From Sphingobium sp. (lineage in GTDB: Bacteria > Pseudomonadota > Alphaproteobacteria > Sphingomonadales > Sphingomonadaceae): a stretch of 26,242 nt of DNA. The stretch spans positions 1-26,242 of the forward strand of contig NZ_QFOA01000046.1 of NCBI RefSeq assembly GCF_003248505.1, in the 5' to 3' direction. Positions 8,650-15,680 of the stretch are shown piece by piece. Below the pieces are notes generated by a model. The model saw only the letters and a program-made list of their open reading frames with translations. It did not search any database and was not told the DNA's origin. Each line of letters starts with the position of its first letter. Position 1 is the stretch's first letter. Position numbers and translations under genes: made by a program.

Positions 8650-8671
8650 GTAAGGCAAACCGTAGGATCGA

Positions 8672-9361
8672 TCAGCGTAGGCAACGGTCCAGCCTATCGC
8701 GCTCTATCACCCCGATGCGGCGCGCGATGGTGTCACCGTACCGCCGCGTAAAGCCGCTCGGCGCAATGGCGGCTCGTTTCTTGGGAAGGGGAAGGACGGC
8801 GGCGATCCTCGCAGCCTCCGCGCGGGTCAGCCGTGCGGCGCCATGGTGGAAGTAACGGAGGGCGCCTGCCTGCACGCCATAGGTACCGATGCCGGTTTCC
8901 GCGACGTTCAGATAGACTTCCATGATCCGCCGCTTCCCCCACACCGCTTCGATCAACAGGGTGAACCAAGCCTCAAGCCCCTTGCGCACAAAACCGCCGC
9001 CCTGCCAGAGGAACACGTTCTTTGCGGTCTGCTGGCTGATGGTGGATCCGCCTCGAATGCGCCCGCCACTGGCATTGTGAACGGCGGCCTTGGCGATGGC
9101 ATCGACATCGAACCCGTGGTGAGAGCAGAATTTGCTGTCCTCCCCGGCGATCGCCGCGCGCGGCATGTTGGGGTCGATGTCCTCCAACGGCGTCCAGTCC
9201 TTGGTGATGCCGTTGGGATCGAACAGCATCGTCCATGTCACGGGCGGGGGCACGAAGCGGTAAATTAGCACCATGAGCAGGGACAGGGCCACAAAGCCCA
9301 GCAACAGCTTGACGGGCAGCCATATCCAACGGCGGCGGCGGGGAGCGGTCTTGACGGTCAT
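8672..9361 (-). CDS. mtgA: Monofunctional biosynthetic peptidoglycan transglycosylase
   Basis: This GT51 enzyme polymerises lipid II into glycan strands at the periplasmic face of the inner membrane. After a basic N terminus (APRRRRW) there is one membrane anchor (LLLGFVALSLLMVLIYRF). The GT51 motifs follow: the catalytic Glu in AIAGEDSKFCSHHGFD, RGGSTISQQTAKN, KRRIMEVYLN, and the ETGIGTYGVQAGALRYF block. No transpeptidase domain follows, hence the monofunctional assignment. I chose the ATG at 9361 (229 aa). The frame is open 29 codons further upstream, but those residues overlap the rpoH terminator and look non-coding. Confidence 0.94.
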   Translation of the reverse strand: MTVKTAPRRRRWIWLPVKLLLGFVALSLLMVLIYRFVPPPVTWTMLFDPNGITKDWTPLEDIDPNMPRAAIAGEDSKFCSHHGFDVDAIAKAAVHNASGGRIRGGSTISQQTAKNVFLWQGGGFVRKGLEAWFTLLIEAVWGKRRIMEVYLNVAETGIGTYGVQAGALRYFHHGAARLTRAEAARIAAVLPLPKKRAAIAPSGFTRRYGDTIARRIGVIERDRLDRCLR

Positions 9362-9415
9362 GGCCTGTGGTAACGCGCCTCCGCCATCGGGTTCAAGCCG
9401 GGCGAGCAGGCAAAG

Positions 9416-9440
9416 AAAAAGCCCCGGATTTCTCCGGGGC
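9416..9440 (-). terminator. Rho-independent terminator of rpoH
   Basis: An eight-pair stem, GCCCCGGA (9421-9428) with TCCGGGGC (9433-9440), has a TTTC loop. Read on the minus strand it is followed by TTTTT. It lies 26 nt past the rpoH stop and upstream of mtgA, separating the two transcripts. Confidence 0.9.
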
Positions 9441-9466
9441 CTCCGCACGCTAAAACAGGCTGGGTG

Positions 9467-10378
9467 TCAGGCCGCAGCAAGCTTCGCCATCCGGCCCAAT
9501 CGGTCACCTGCAATCCGCATCATCGCTTTCTGCAGCTTCTCGAAAGCCCGAACCTCGATCTGTCGAACCCGCTCGCGACTGACGCCATAGACTTGGCTCA
9601 GTTCCTCCAGCGTCTTGGGTTCTTCGGCCAACCGCCGCTCCGCCAGAATATGCTTCTCACGATCGTTGAGGTCGTCCATCGCCTCGACCAGCATGTCGTG
9701 ACGCAAGACCTTTTCCTGCTCATCCGCCACGCGTTCATCCTGAAGCGGATCGGTGTCGGCGAGCCAATCCTGCCATTGCCCTTCGCCATCCTCGCGCATG
9801 GGAACGTTGAGGGACGTATCGCCGCCCATCGCCATGCGGCGGTTCATGGAGATCACGTCGTCTTCGGAAACGCCCAGATCTTTGGCGATCTTGGCGACAT
9901 CCTCGGGGCGCAGGTCACCGTCCTCGAACGCTTCGATATTGTTCTTCATCCGCCGCAGGTTGAAGAACAGCTTCTTCTGCGCAGCGGTCGTCCCCATCTT
10001 CACGAGGCTCCATGACCGCAGGATAAATTCCTGGATGGACGCACGGATCCACCACATCGCGTAGGTTGCAAGGCGGAAGCCGCGATCGGCCTCGAACTTC
10101 TTGACGCCTTGCATGAGGCCGATATTGCCTTCGCTGATGAGTTCGCTGACCGGCAGGCCGTAGCCGCGATACCCCATGGCGATCTTTGCCACGAGCCGCA
10201 GGTGCGACGTCACCAGCTGCGCCGCAGCCTCAGGATCCTGATGTTCCTGATAGCGCTTCGCCAGCATATATTCCTGCTCTGGGGTCAGCAGCGGAAATTT
10301 GCGGATTTCCGACAGATAGCGGTTGAGGCTGGCTTCACCGCCCAGCGCCGGAACCGCAGGGACATTGCTCTTGGCCAT
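9467..10378 (-). CDS. rpoH: RNA polymerase heat-shock sigma factor sigma-32
   Basis: RpoH directs RNA polymerase to heat-shock promoters. Region 2 is clear (GLMQGVKKFEADRGFRLATY, then AMWWIRASIQEFILRSWSLVK). The diagnostic RpoH box QKKLFFNLRR lies at residues 134-143, and the region 4.2 helix-turn-helix at about 255-282 (YGVSRERVRQIEVRAFEKL). I chose the ATG at 10378 (303 aa), preceded by AAAGGGAAAGGTGA. rluD lies 74 nt upstream in the same direction, so the two may be co-transcribed. clpP in this window carries a candidate RpoH promoter. Alphaproteobacteria often have two rpoH copies; this window cannot show whether there is another. Confidence 0.97.
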   Translation of the reverse strand: MAKSNVPAVPALGGEASLNRYLSEIRKFPLLTPEQEYMLAKRYQEHQDPEAAAQLVTSHLRLVAKIAMGYRGYGLPVSELISEGNIGLMQGVKKFEADRGFRLATYAMWWIRASIQEFILRSWSLVKMGTTAAQKKLFFNLRRMKNNIEAFEDGDLRPEDVAKIAKDLGVSEDDVISMNRRMAMGGDTSLNVPMREDGEGQWQDWLADTDPLQDERVADEQEKVLRHDMLVEAMDDLNDREKHILAERRLAEEPKTLEELSQVYGVSRERVRQIEVRAFEKLQKAMMRIAGDRLGRMAKLAAA

Positions 10379-10452
10379 GTCGTCACCTTTCCCTTTCATG
10401 CGCGGCGGGACCCAGAAGAGGCATCGCTACGCCGTCGCAAACTTGTCTCAAC

Positions 10453-11406
10453 CTATACGTGAAGCGCGCTTAACAGTTCCTGCATATCGGTCGGTAATGC
10501 ACTTTGGAACATAAGGGGCTTATCCGTCGAAGGATGTATGAACCCCAGCGTTTTGGCGTGCAATGCCTGCCTTTTGAAACCCAGCGTTTCCAGTATCGTT
10601 TTGAAACCTTTTCTTTCTCTACCGTAAAGCGGATCGCCGATCAAGGGGTGACCCAGATGTGTAAGGTGAACCCGCACCTGATGGGTTCGCCCGGTTTCCA
10701 GCCGGCATTCGACCATCGCCGCGCCCCGCAACCGCTCCTCGATGCGATAATGGGTGACGGCATGTTTGCCGCGTCCTTCCCGATGAACCGCCATCTTCTT
10801 TCGATCGGCGTCGGATCGACCGATCCAGCCCTCTACGGTTCCCTTGGCGGGCAGGGGGTGGCCATAGACGATCGCGGCATACAGACGGTCGATGCTGTGA
10901 TCCTTGAACTGGCGCGCCAACCCTTCATGCGCCCGGTCGTTCTTTGCGACCACCAACAGGCCCGACGTGTCCTTGTCGATGCGATGGACGATGCCCGGTC
11001 GCGCCACGCCGCCGATGCCGGACAACTGCCCCGCGCAATGATGCAGCAGCGCGTTGACCAGCGTCCCGTCGAGATTGCCGGCGGCGGGGTGGACGACAAG
11101 GCCGGCAGGCTTGTCCACGACGATCAGGTCCGTGTCTTCATACACGACAGTCAGCGGGATATCCTGCGCCACCGTATCGAGCGGCGCGGCTTCCGGGACG
11201 GCGATGAGATAGGACTGGCCTGCCGCGACTTTCATCGACCCGGCGATCCGGCCCGGCTGTTCGCTGCGCACATGCCCCTCGGCGATCAGCGCCTTCAGCC
11301 GCTCGCGCGACAATTCGGGCATCAGGTCGGCAAGCGCCCGATCCAGCCGCAGCCCATGCTGCGCCTCGCCGATCGACGCTTCGATGATGGAAACCCCCGA
11401 ACCCAT
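10453..11406 (-). CDS. rluD: RluA-family 23S rRNA pseudouridine synthase, RluD-like
   Basis: The enzyme isomerises uridines in 23S rRNA; RluD acts on helix 69. An S4 RNA-binding domain spans about residues 18-75. The catalytic domain has the RluA-family motif HRIDKDTSGLLVVAKN, with catalytic Asp144, and the later ETGRTHQVRVHL and GDPLYG blocks. The product is 317 aa, typical for RluD. Assignment to RluD rather than RluC or RluA rests on the S4 domain and overall length, so it is likely but not proven. The start ATG at 11406 lies only 5 bp from the start of the divergent M67 peptidase gene, so its promoter must overlap that coding region. rpoH follows downstream. Confidence 0.9.
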   Translation of the reverse strand: MGSGVSIIEASIGEAQHGLRLDRALADLMPELSRERLKALIAEGHVRSEQPGRIAGSMKVAAGQSYLIAVPEAAPLDTVAQDIPLTVVYEDTDLIVVDKPAGLVVHPAAGNLDGTLVNALLHHCAGQLSGIGGVARPGIVHRIDKDTSGLLVVAKNDRAHEGLARQFKDHSIDRLYAAIVYGHPLPAKGTVEGWIGRSDADRKKMAVHREGRGKHAVTHYRIEERLRGAAMVECRLETGRTHQVRVHLTHLGHPLIGDPLYGRERKGFKTILETLGFKRQALHAKTLGFIHPSTDKPLMFQSALPTDMQELLSALHV

Positions 11407-11411
11407 GGGCT

Positions 11412-11825
11412 ATGCATGTAGGAATGCGGGCCAGAATATCAAGGACGACACTGGAACAAATCATGACTGCGGCGGCGGTTAGCGGGGAAGAGATTTGCGG
11501 CTTGCTGTTGGGGGAAGGAATGGACATCGCCGAAGTGCACCCAGCACCCAACGTCGCCGCCGACCGCGCTCGCCATTTCGAAATCGACCCCGCCACACTG
11601 ATCGCGGCGCATCGCGCGGCGCGGGAAGGCGGTGCGTCCGTGCTGGGCCATTATCATTCCCATCCATCCGGCATTGCCCTACCTTCTGCCACCGATGTCG
11701 CCAGTGCATCGCCGGACGGAAGCCTTTGGCTGATCGTCGGGGGTGGGCAGGCTACCTTGTGGCGGGCCGAAGCGGGGGAGGCGGGAAAGGTCCGTTTCGC
11801 ATCGATAACGTTGGACAGCCGGTGA
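11412..11825 (+). CDS. JAMM/M67-family zinc metallopeptidase (Mov34/MPN/PAD-1 type)
   Basis: The product is 137 aa and essentially a single JAMM domain. The zinc motif is complete: Glu27 in GEEICGLLLG, then His82-Ser83-His84 with Ser92 and Asp95 in HYHSHPSGIALPSATD. Bacterial JAMM proteins cleave C-terminal extensions from ubiquitin-like sulfur carriers or act on isopeptide-like bonds. The substrate here is unknown and no sulfur-carrier gene is adjacent. The start is ambiguous: ATG 11412 and ATG 11424 are both open and neither has a good Shine-Dalgarno. The gene is divergent from rluD with no room for a separate promoter, and chpT follows after 91 nt. Confidence 0.88.
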   Translation: MHVGMRARISRTTLEQIMTAAAVSGEEICGLLLGEGMDIAEVHPAPNVAADRARHFEIDPATLIAAHRAAREGGASVLGHYHSHPSGIALPSATDVASASPDGSLWLIVGGGQATLWRAEAGEAGKVRFASITLDSR

Positions 11826-11916
11826 CGCAAAGGCGGCGAGCCGGGGTTGCATAGTCGAACCGGGCAGCGCATTAGCCAGACAGTGTTTTTCCAATTATCC
11901 GGTGATCCCAAACCGC

Positions 11917-12570
11917 ATGACCCATCCGACCGACAGCATCGAATTTGCCAGCCTGCTCTGCTCGCGCCTGTGCCATGATCTGCTCAGCCCCGTGGGCGCG
12001 CTCAACAACGGGCTGGAGTTGATGGCGGATGAAACCGATCCGGAAATGCGCGCCCGCTGCCTGGAGCTTCTGTCGGACAGCGCGCGGACTTCGGCGAACA
12101 AGCTCAAATTCTTCCGCCTCGCTTTCGGTTCGGCGGGTGGGTTCGGCGACGCGGTGCCCCCGCATGAGGCGCGCGTCGCGATTGAGGGCATGTTCGCGAC
12201 GGCAGGCAGGGTCAAGGTCGGGTGGCTCGTGGAGGAGCAGCTTCTTGACAAGCTCGCCGCCAAAATCCTCCTCAATCTTGCGCTCATTGCGGGCGACGCG
12301 CTGGTGCGCGGCGGACAGCTCGACATCGGCGCAGAAACGCGGCCCGGCGTCACGGAAATCGTGGTCCGCGCCGAAGGCCCCAAGGTCGTGCTCGATCCCG
12401 ATCTGCGTGCCGCACTGGCGGGAACGCTGCCGGTCGAAGGGCTGGCGTCGCGGACCGCCGCCGCCTGGATGATCCGTCAGCTCGTGCTGAGTGCGAAAGG
12501 CGAAATCGCGCTGTCCCCGCCGGGCGAACCGGTGTTGCTCTTTGGTGCGTCGATTCCCGACCGTAGCTGA
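11917..12570 (+). CDS. chpT: ChpT-like histidine phosphotransferase
   Basis: The N-terminal helical hairpin carries the phosphorylatable His20 in SRLCHDLLSPVGALNNGLEL, the hallmark of the ChpT family. The C-terminal half is a degenerate histidine-kinase ATPase-like domain without a clear ATP-binding N/G box set. In Caulobacter, ChpT passes phosphate from CckA to CtrA and CpdR; CpdR in turn controls ClpXP substrate delivery. The ATG at 11917 (217 aa) was preferred over the GTG at 11902. Its Shine-Dalgarno is weak (GGTGA). It follows the M67 peptidase in the same direction and converges on glnA across a terminator. The family is fairly certain; cell-cycle function in this organism is inferred. 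Confidence 0.87.
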   Translation: MTHPTDSIEFASLLCSRLCHDLLSPVGALNNGLELMADETDPEMRARCLELLSDSARTSANKLKFFRLAFGSAGGFGDAVPPHEARVAIEGMFATAGRVKVGWLVEEQLLDKLAAKILLNLALIAGDALVRGGQLDIGAETRPGVTEIVVRAEGPKVVLDPDLRAALAGTLPVEGLASRTAAAWMIRQLVLSAKGEIALSPPGEPVLLFGASIPDRS

Positions 12571-12630
12571 CTGGGGCCAGCATTTGTAAAACGCGTTCAG
12601 CTGTCTACGTCGCTGTCGCATTTCCATCAC

Positions 12631-12668
12631 GAAAAAGCCCGGCCGCATCGCTGCGACCGGGCTTTTTC
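12631..12668. terminator. Bidirectional terminator between chpT and glnA
   Basis: A perfect 12-bp stem (12631-12642 with 12657-12668, GAAAAAGCCCGG) carries an A-run on one side and a T-run on the other. An inner CGC/GCG pairing extends it. It can stop chpT (+) and glnA (-) transcripts. Confidence 0.93.
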
Positions 12669-12687
12669 ACGTTTGTCCTGACGGCGA

Positions 12688-14100
12688 TCAGGAACTGTAA
12701 TACATGTCGAATTCAACCGGCGACGGGGCCATTTCCCAGCGATAGACTTCCGGCCACTTGAGTTCGATATAAGCTTCGATCTGGTCCTTGGTGAAAACAT
12801 CGCCCTTCAGCAGGAACTCGTAATCGGCTTCCAAGCTGTTCAGCGCTTCACGCAACGAACCGCAGACAGTCGGCACCTGGCTCAATTCTTCGGGCGGCAG
12901 ATCGTAGAGGTTCTTGTCCATCGCGGCACCCGGATGAATCTTGTTTTCGATCCCGTCGAGACCCGCCATCAGCAGCGCGGCGTAGCAGAGATAGGGGTTC
13001 GCCATCGCGTCGGGGAAGCGGAATTCGACGCGCTTTGCCTTGGCTCCGGCACCGTAGGGAATCCGGCAGGAGGCCGAACGATTGCGCGCCGAATAGGCGA
13101 GCAGCACCGGCGCTTCGAAGCCCGGGACCAGGCGCTTGTAGCTGTTGGTGGTCGGGTTGGTGAAGGCGTTGAGTGCCTTCGCGTGCTTGATGACGCCGCC
13201 GATGAAATAGAGGCAGGTGTCGCTCAGACCCGCATAGCCGTCGCCGGCAAAGAGCGGCTTACTGCCTTCCCAGATCGACATATGCGTGTGCATGCCGCTG
13301 CCATTGTCCTGCGCGATGGGCTTGGGCATGAAGGTCGCGGTCTTGCCGTAAGCCTGTGCCACCATCTGCACGACATATTTGTAAATCTGCATCCGGTCGG
13401 CGGTCTGGACCAGCGTGCCGAAGGTCAGGCCGAGCTCGTGCTGGGCCGCGGCGACCTCGTGGTGATGCTTGTCGCAGGGCAGGCCCATTTCGAGCATGGT
13501 CGAAACCATTTCAGCGCGAATGTCGGTGCACGGGTCGACCGGCGCGACGGGGAAATAACCGCCCTTGGCGCGCGGACGGTGGCCAAGATTGCCGCCCTCA
13601 TATTCCTTGCCGGTGTTGGTCGGCAATTCGATGTCGTCGATCTTGAAATAGCTTTGCGAATAGTCGTTTTCGAACCGCACATCGTCGAACATGAAGAACT
13701 CGGCTTCCGGGCCGACATAGACGGTGTCGCCGAACCCGGCGGACTTCACGAAGGCTTCAGCGCGCTTGGCGGTCGAGCGGGGGTCGCGGCTGTAGAGTTC
13801 GCCGGTGTCCGGCTCCACGATGTCGCAGAAGATGATGAGCATCGGCGTCGCGCTGAACGGATCGACATAAACGGCGTCGAGGTCGGGCTTGAGGATCATG
13901 TCCGACTCGTTGATCGCCTTCCAGCCTTCGATCGACGAGCCGTCGAACATCAGACCCTGGGTCAGCTCATCTTCGCCAAGCACGCTCGACACCATGGTGA
14001 GGTGCTGCCACTTACCCTTAGGATCTGTGAAACGGACATCGACCCACTCGATCTCCTTTTCCTCGATCATCTTCAGGATGTCTTTTGGCGTGTTGGCCAT
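12688..14100 (-). CDS. glnA: Glutamine synthetase, type I
   Basis: This dodecameric enzyme makes glutamine from glutamate, ammonia and ATP. Visible motifs include LMFDGSSIEGW in the beta-grasp domain, EAEFFMFDD (metal ligand), KHHHEVAAAQHE, NGSGMHTHMS, the NPTTNSYKRLVPGFEAPV loop, and FRFPDAMANPY. The adenylylation site is Tyr399 in NLYDLPPEE, so the enzyme is of the GlnE-regulated GSI-beta type. The ATG at 14100 (470 aa, normal) is preceded by GAAGGG. glnB lies 93 nt upstream in the same direction, and that gap holds several hairpins (described separately). This glnB-glnA pair is the standard alphaproteobacterial arrangement. Confidence 0.98.
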   Translation of the reverse strand: MANTPKDILKMIEEKEIEWVDVRFTDPKGKWQHLTMVSSVLGEDELTQGLMFDGSSIEGWKAINESDMILKPDLDAVYVDPFSATPMLIIFCDIVEPDTGELYSRDPRSTAKRAEAFVKSAGFGDTVYVGPEAEFFMFDDVRFENDYSQSYFKIDDIELPTNTGKEYEGGNLGHRPRAKGGYFPVAPVDPCTDIRAEMVSTMLEMGLPCDKHHHEVAAAQHELGLTFGTLVQTADRMQIYKYVVQMVAQAYGKTATFMPKPIAQDNGSGMHTHMSIWEGSKPLFAGDGYAGLSDTCLYFIGGVIKHAKALNAFTNPTTNSYKRLVPGFEAPVLLAYSARNRSASCRIPYGAGAKAKRVEFRFPDAMANPYLCYAALLMAGLDGIENKIHPGAAMDKNLYDLPPEELSQVPTVCGSLREALNSLEADYEFLLKGDVFTKDQIEAYIELKWPEVYRWEMAPSPVEFDMYYSS

Positions 14101-14129
14101 GTGCAATTGCCCTTCTTTCATAAGGAACC

Positions 14130-14180
14130 CCCCCGAAGGGGTCGTGGAAGTTGCAGGTCGCCGGCCCCCTGCAAGCCGGC
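14130..14180 (-). other. Hairpins in the glnB-glnA intergenic region
   Basis: On the minus-strand RNA a 4-bp CCCC/GGGG stem capped by a UUCG tetraloop lies at 14130-14141. Upstream, TTGCAGG (14151-14157) can pair with CCTGCAA (14168-14174). A mutually exclusive pairing uses the two GCCGGC copies at 14160-14165 and 14175-14180. No T-run follows, so these look like processing, stability or partial-termination elements rather than a full terminator. Confidence 0.4.
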
Positions 14181-14193
14181 AGCGGTAACAGGA

Positions 14194-14532
14194 TCAGATG
14201 GCGTCGCTGTCGCGTTCGCCGGTCCGGATGCGCACGGCACCCTCGATATGGGAAATGAAAATCTTGCCGTCGCCGATCCGGCCGGTCTGGGCCGCAGCGC
14301 TGATCGCTTCGACGACGCGGTCGGCGAGGCTGTCGTCGACCACGACTTCCAGCTTCACCTTGGGCAGGAAGTCGACGACATATTCTGCTCCGCGATAAAG
14401 TTCGGTGTGGCCCTTCTGACGACCGAAGCCCTTCGCTTCCGTCACAGTGATGCCGGATACGCCCACTTCGTGCAGCGCTTCCTTCACCTCGTCCAGCTTG
14501 AACGGCTTGATGATCGCTTCGATCTTTTTCAT
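14194..14532 (-). CDS. glnB: Nitrogen regulatory protein P-II
   Basis: PII is a trimeric sensor of 2-oxoglutarate, ATP/ADP and, through uridylylation, glutamine. The T-loop holds Tyr51 in TELYRGAEYVVDFLPK, the uridylylation site. The family signatures KIEAIIKPFKLDEVKEAL and TGRIGDGKIFI are intact. The ATG at 14532 gives exactly 112 aa, the canonical length, and places the tyrosine at 51; an in-frame GTG/ATG five codons upstream is unlikely. It heads the glnB-glnA operon behind a sigma-54-like promoter about 110 nt upstream. GlnB versus GlnK cannot be decided by sequence alone; linkage to glnA rather than amtB favours GlnB. Confidence 0.97.
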   Translation of the reverse strand: MKKIEAIIKPFKLDEVKEALHEVGVSGITVTEAKGFGRQKGHTELYRGAEYVVDFLPKVKLEVVVDDSLADRVVEAISAAAQTGRIGDGKIFISHIEGAVRIRTGERDSDAI

Positions 14533-14641
14533 CACTTCACATCCCAACCCATGACGCTCGTCGCGGTAGCGGTGCGAACCGCCGAACCGGCTTCAAACAG
14601 ACGATCATGATGCCCCCTAAGCAACGCCGTCCATCCTTACT

Positions 14642-14658
14642 AAACAATTACCGTGCCA
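14642..14658 (-). promoter_or_regulatory. Candidate sigma-54 (-24/-12) promoter of glnB-glnA
   Basis: The minus strand reads TGGCACG (14658-14652), GTAA, then TTGTT (14647-14643). This matches the RpoN consensus TGGCACG-N4-TTGCW with one change, T for C in the -12 element. A start near 14633 would give a leader of about 100 nt. Confidence 0.6.
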
Positions 14659-14710
14659 ATTGGCGAATCGCTAGGCCATGCTTTCGGCGATGCAGCAATC
14701 TTTGTCCATA

Positions 14711-14729
14711 TTGCCTGCATTGCGGGCAA
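14711..14729. promoter_or_regulatory. Palindrome upstream of the glnB promoter, candidate NtrC enhancer site
   Basis: TTGCCTGCA (14711-14719), a central T, and TGCGGGCAA (14721-14729) form a 9+9 inverted repeat with one mismatch. It lies about 53-71 bp upstream of the -24 element, where enhancer-binding proteins such as NtrC normally bind. It does not match the enteric NtrC consensus exactly. Confidence 0.4.
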
Positions 14730-14771
14730 CTTCATGACATGCTGCCTGTTTTTTAAGCAGCAAGAATGGTG

Positions 14772-15602
14772 TCACGCGGCGTAAGGCGGGCAATTCAGTC
14801 CAGTCGGGCTTTGGGTAAAGATTTCGCATCCTGTTTCGGTAATGCCGATACTATGCTCGAACTGTGCGGACAGCGACCGGTCGCGCGTGACGGCGGTCCA
14901 GCCATCGTCCAGCATCTTCACGCCGGGTTTGCCGATGTTGATCATGGGTTCGATGGTGAAGAACATGCCGGGTCGCAGTTCGGGGCCGGTTCCGGGCCGG
15001 CCGACATGGACGACTTCGGGGCTGTCGTGGAACACGCGGCCCAGGCCGTGACCGCAAAAGTCGCGCACCACGCCATAGCGATGCCGCTCTGCATGTCTCT
15101 GTATGACATAGCCGATATCGCCGAGGTGATTGCCGGGTTTCGCCTGCTCGATGCCCAGCATCAGGCACTCATAGGTCACCTCTATCAGGCGGCGCGCCTT
15201 AATCGAGGTTTCCCCGGCCACATACATCCGGCTGCTGTCGCCGTGCCACCCATCGACCAGCGGGGTCACGTCGATATTCATGATATCGCCGTCCTTCAGC
15301 CGATAATCGCCCGGAATGCCGTGGCAGATGACGTTGTTGAGGCTGATGCAGCAACTATGGGTATAGCCGCGGTAGCCGATGGTCGCTGGCACGCCGCCAC
15401 CATCCAGGGTCATGCGGCGAACGATGTCGTCCAACTCGCCCGTGGTCACGCCCGGCACCACATGCGGCGCAAGGGCATCGAGAATCTCGGCGGCGAGACG
15501 GCCCGCCTTGCGCATGCCCGCAAAGCCTGCTTCGTCATACAGCTTGATTGCAGCGGAGCGCGTCACCGGCGTATCCGCCGTCATCGTCATATAGTCTGTC
15601 AT
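14772..15602 (-). CDS. map: Methionine aminopeptidase, type I
   Basis: The enzyme removes N-terminal Met from nascent proteins using a two-metal centre. All ligands are present: Asp111 and Asp122 (NIDVTPLVDGWHGDSSRMY), His185 (GHGLGRVFH), Glu218 (FTIEPM) and Glu249 (QFEHS). His94 (CHGIP) is the usual substrate-binding histidine. The ATG at 15602 gives 276 aa; the frame stays open far upstream, but that part is antisense to the cinA-domain gene. A TATAAT hexamer ends 6 nt before this ATG and there is no Shine-Dalgarno, which suggests a leaderless mRNA. It is divergent from the cinA-domain gene with 78 bp between. Confidence 0.96.
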   Translation of the reverse strand: MTDYMTMTADTPVTRSAAIKLYDEAGFAGMRKAGRLAAEILDALAPHVVPGVTTGELDDIVRRMTLDGGGVPATIGYRGYTHSCCISLNNVICHGIPGDYRLKDGDIMNIDVTPLVDGWHGDSSRMYVAGETSIKARRLIEVTYECLMLGIEQAKPGNHLGDIGYVIQRHAERHRYGVVRDFCGHGLGRVFHDSPEVVHVGRPGTGPELRPGMFFTIEPMINIGKPGVKMLDDGWTAVTRDRSLSAQFEHSIGITETGCEIFTQSPTGLNCPPYAA

Positions 15603-15608
15603 AGCGCG

Positions 15609-15614
15609 ATTATA
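15609..15614 (-). promoter_or_regulatory. TATAAT -10 element placed for leaderless transcription of map
   Basis: A perfect TATAAT on the minus strand lies 6 nt upstream of the map ATG, so a start at the usual distance would coincide with the A of ATG. The -35 is poor: TCGCAA at 17-bp spacing. Confidence 0.45.
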
Positions 15615-15680
15615 GGGCGTCGCCGTGCATATTGCGAGAGGTGCTAGGCACGGCTCGCCGCGCGCGGTAAAGGGCAGGGC

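Noticed and set aside
5104..8658. An 1184-codon open frame on the minus strand covering the whole TonB-dependent receptor gene
   Set aside because: It is the antisense shadow of a GC-rich gene. Its product is a low-complexity mix of Arg, Val, Ile, Asp and Gly with no domain, whereas the plus strand encodes a full receptor.
12934..14610. A 558-codon plus-strand frame opposite glnA and glnB
   Set aside because: It is a shadow frame; both minus-strand genes are complete and highly conserved.
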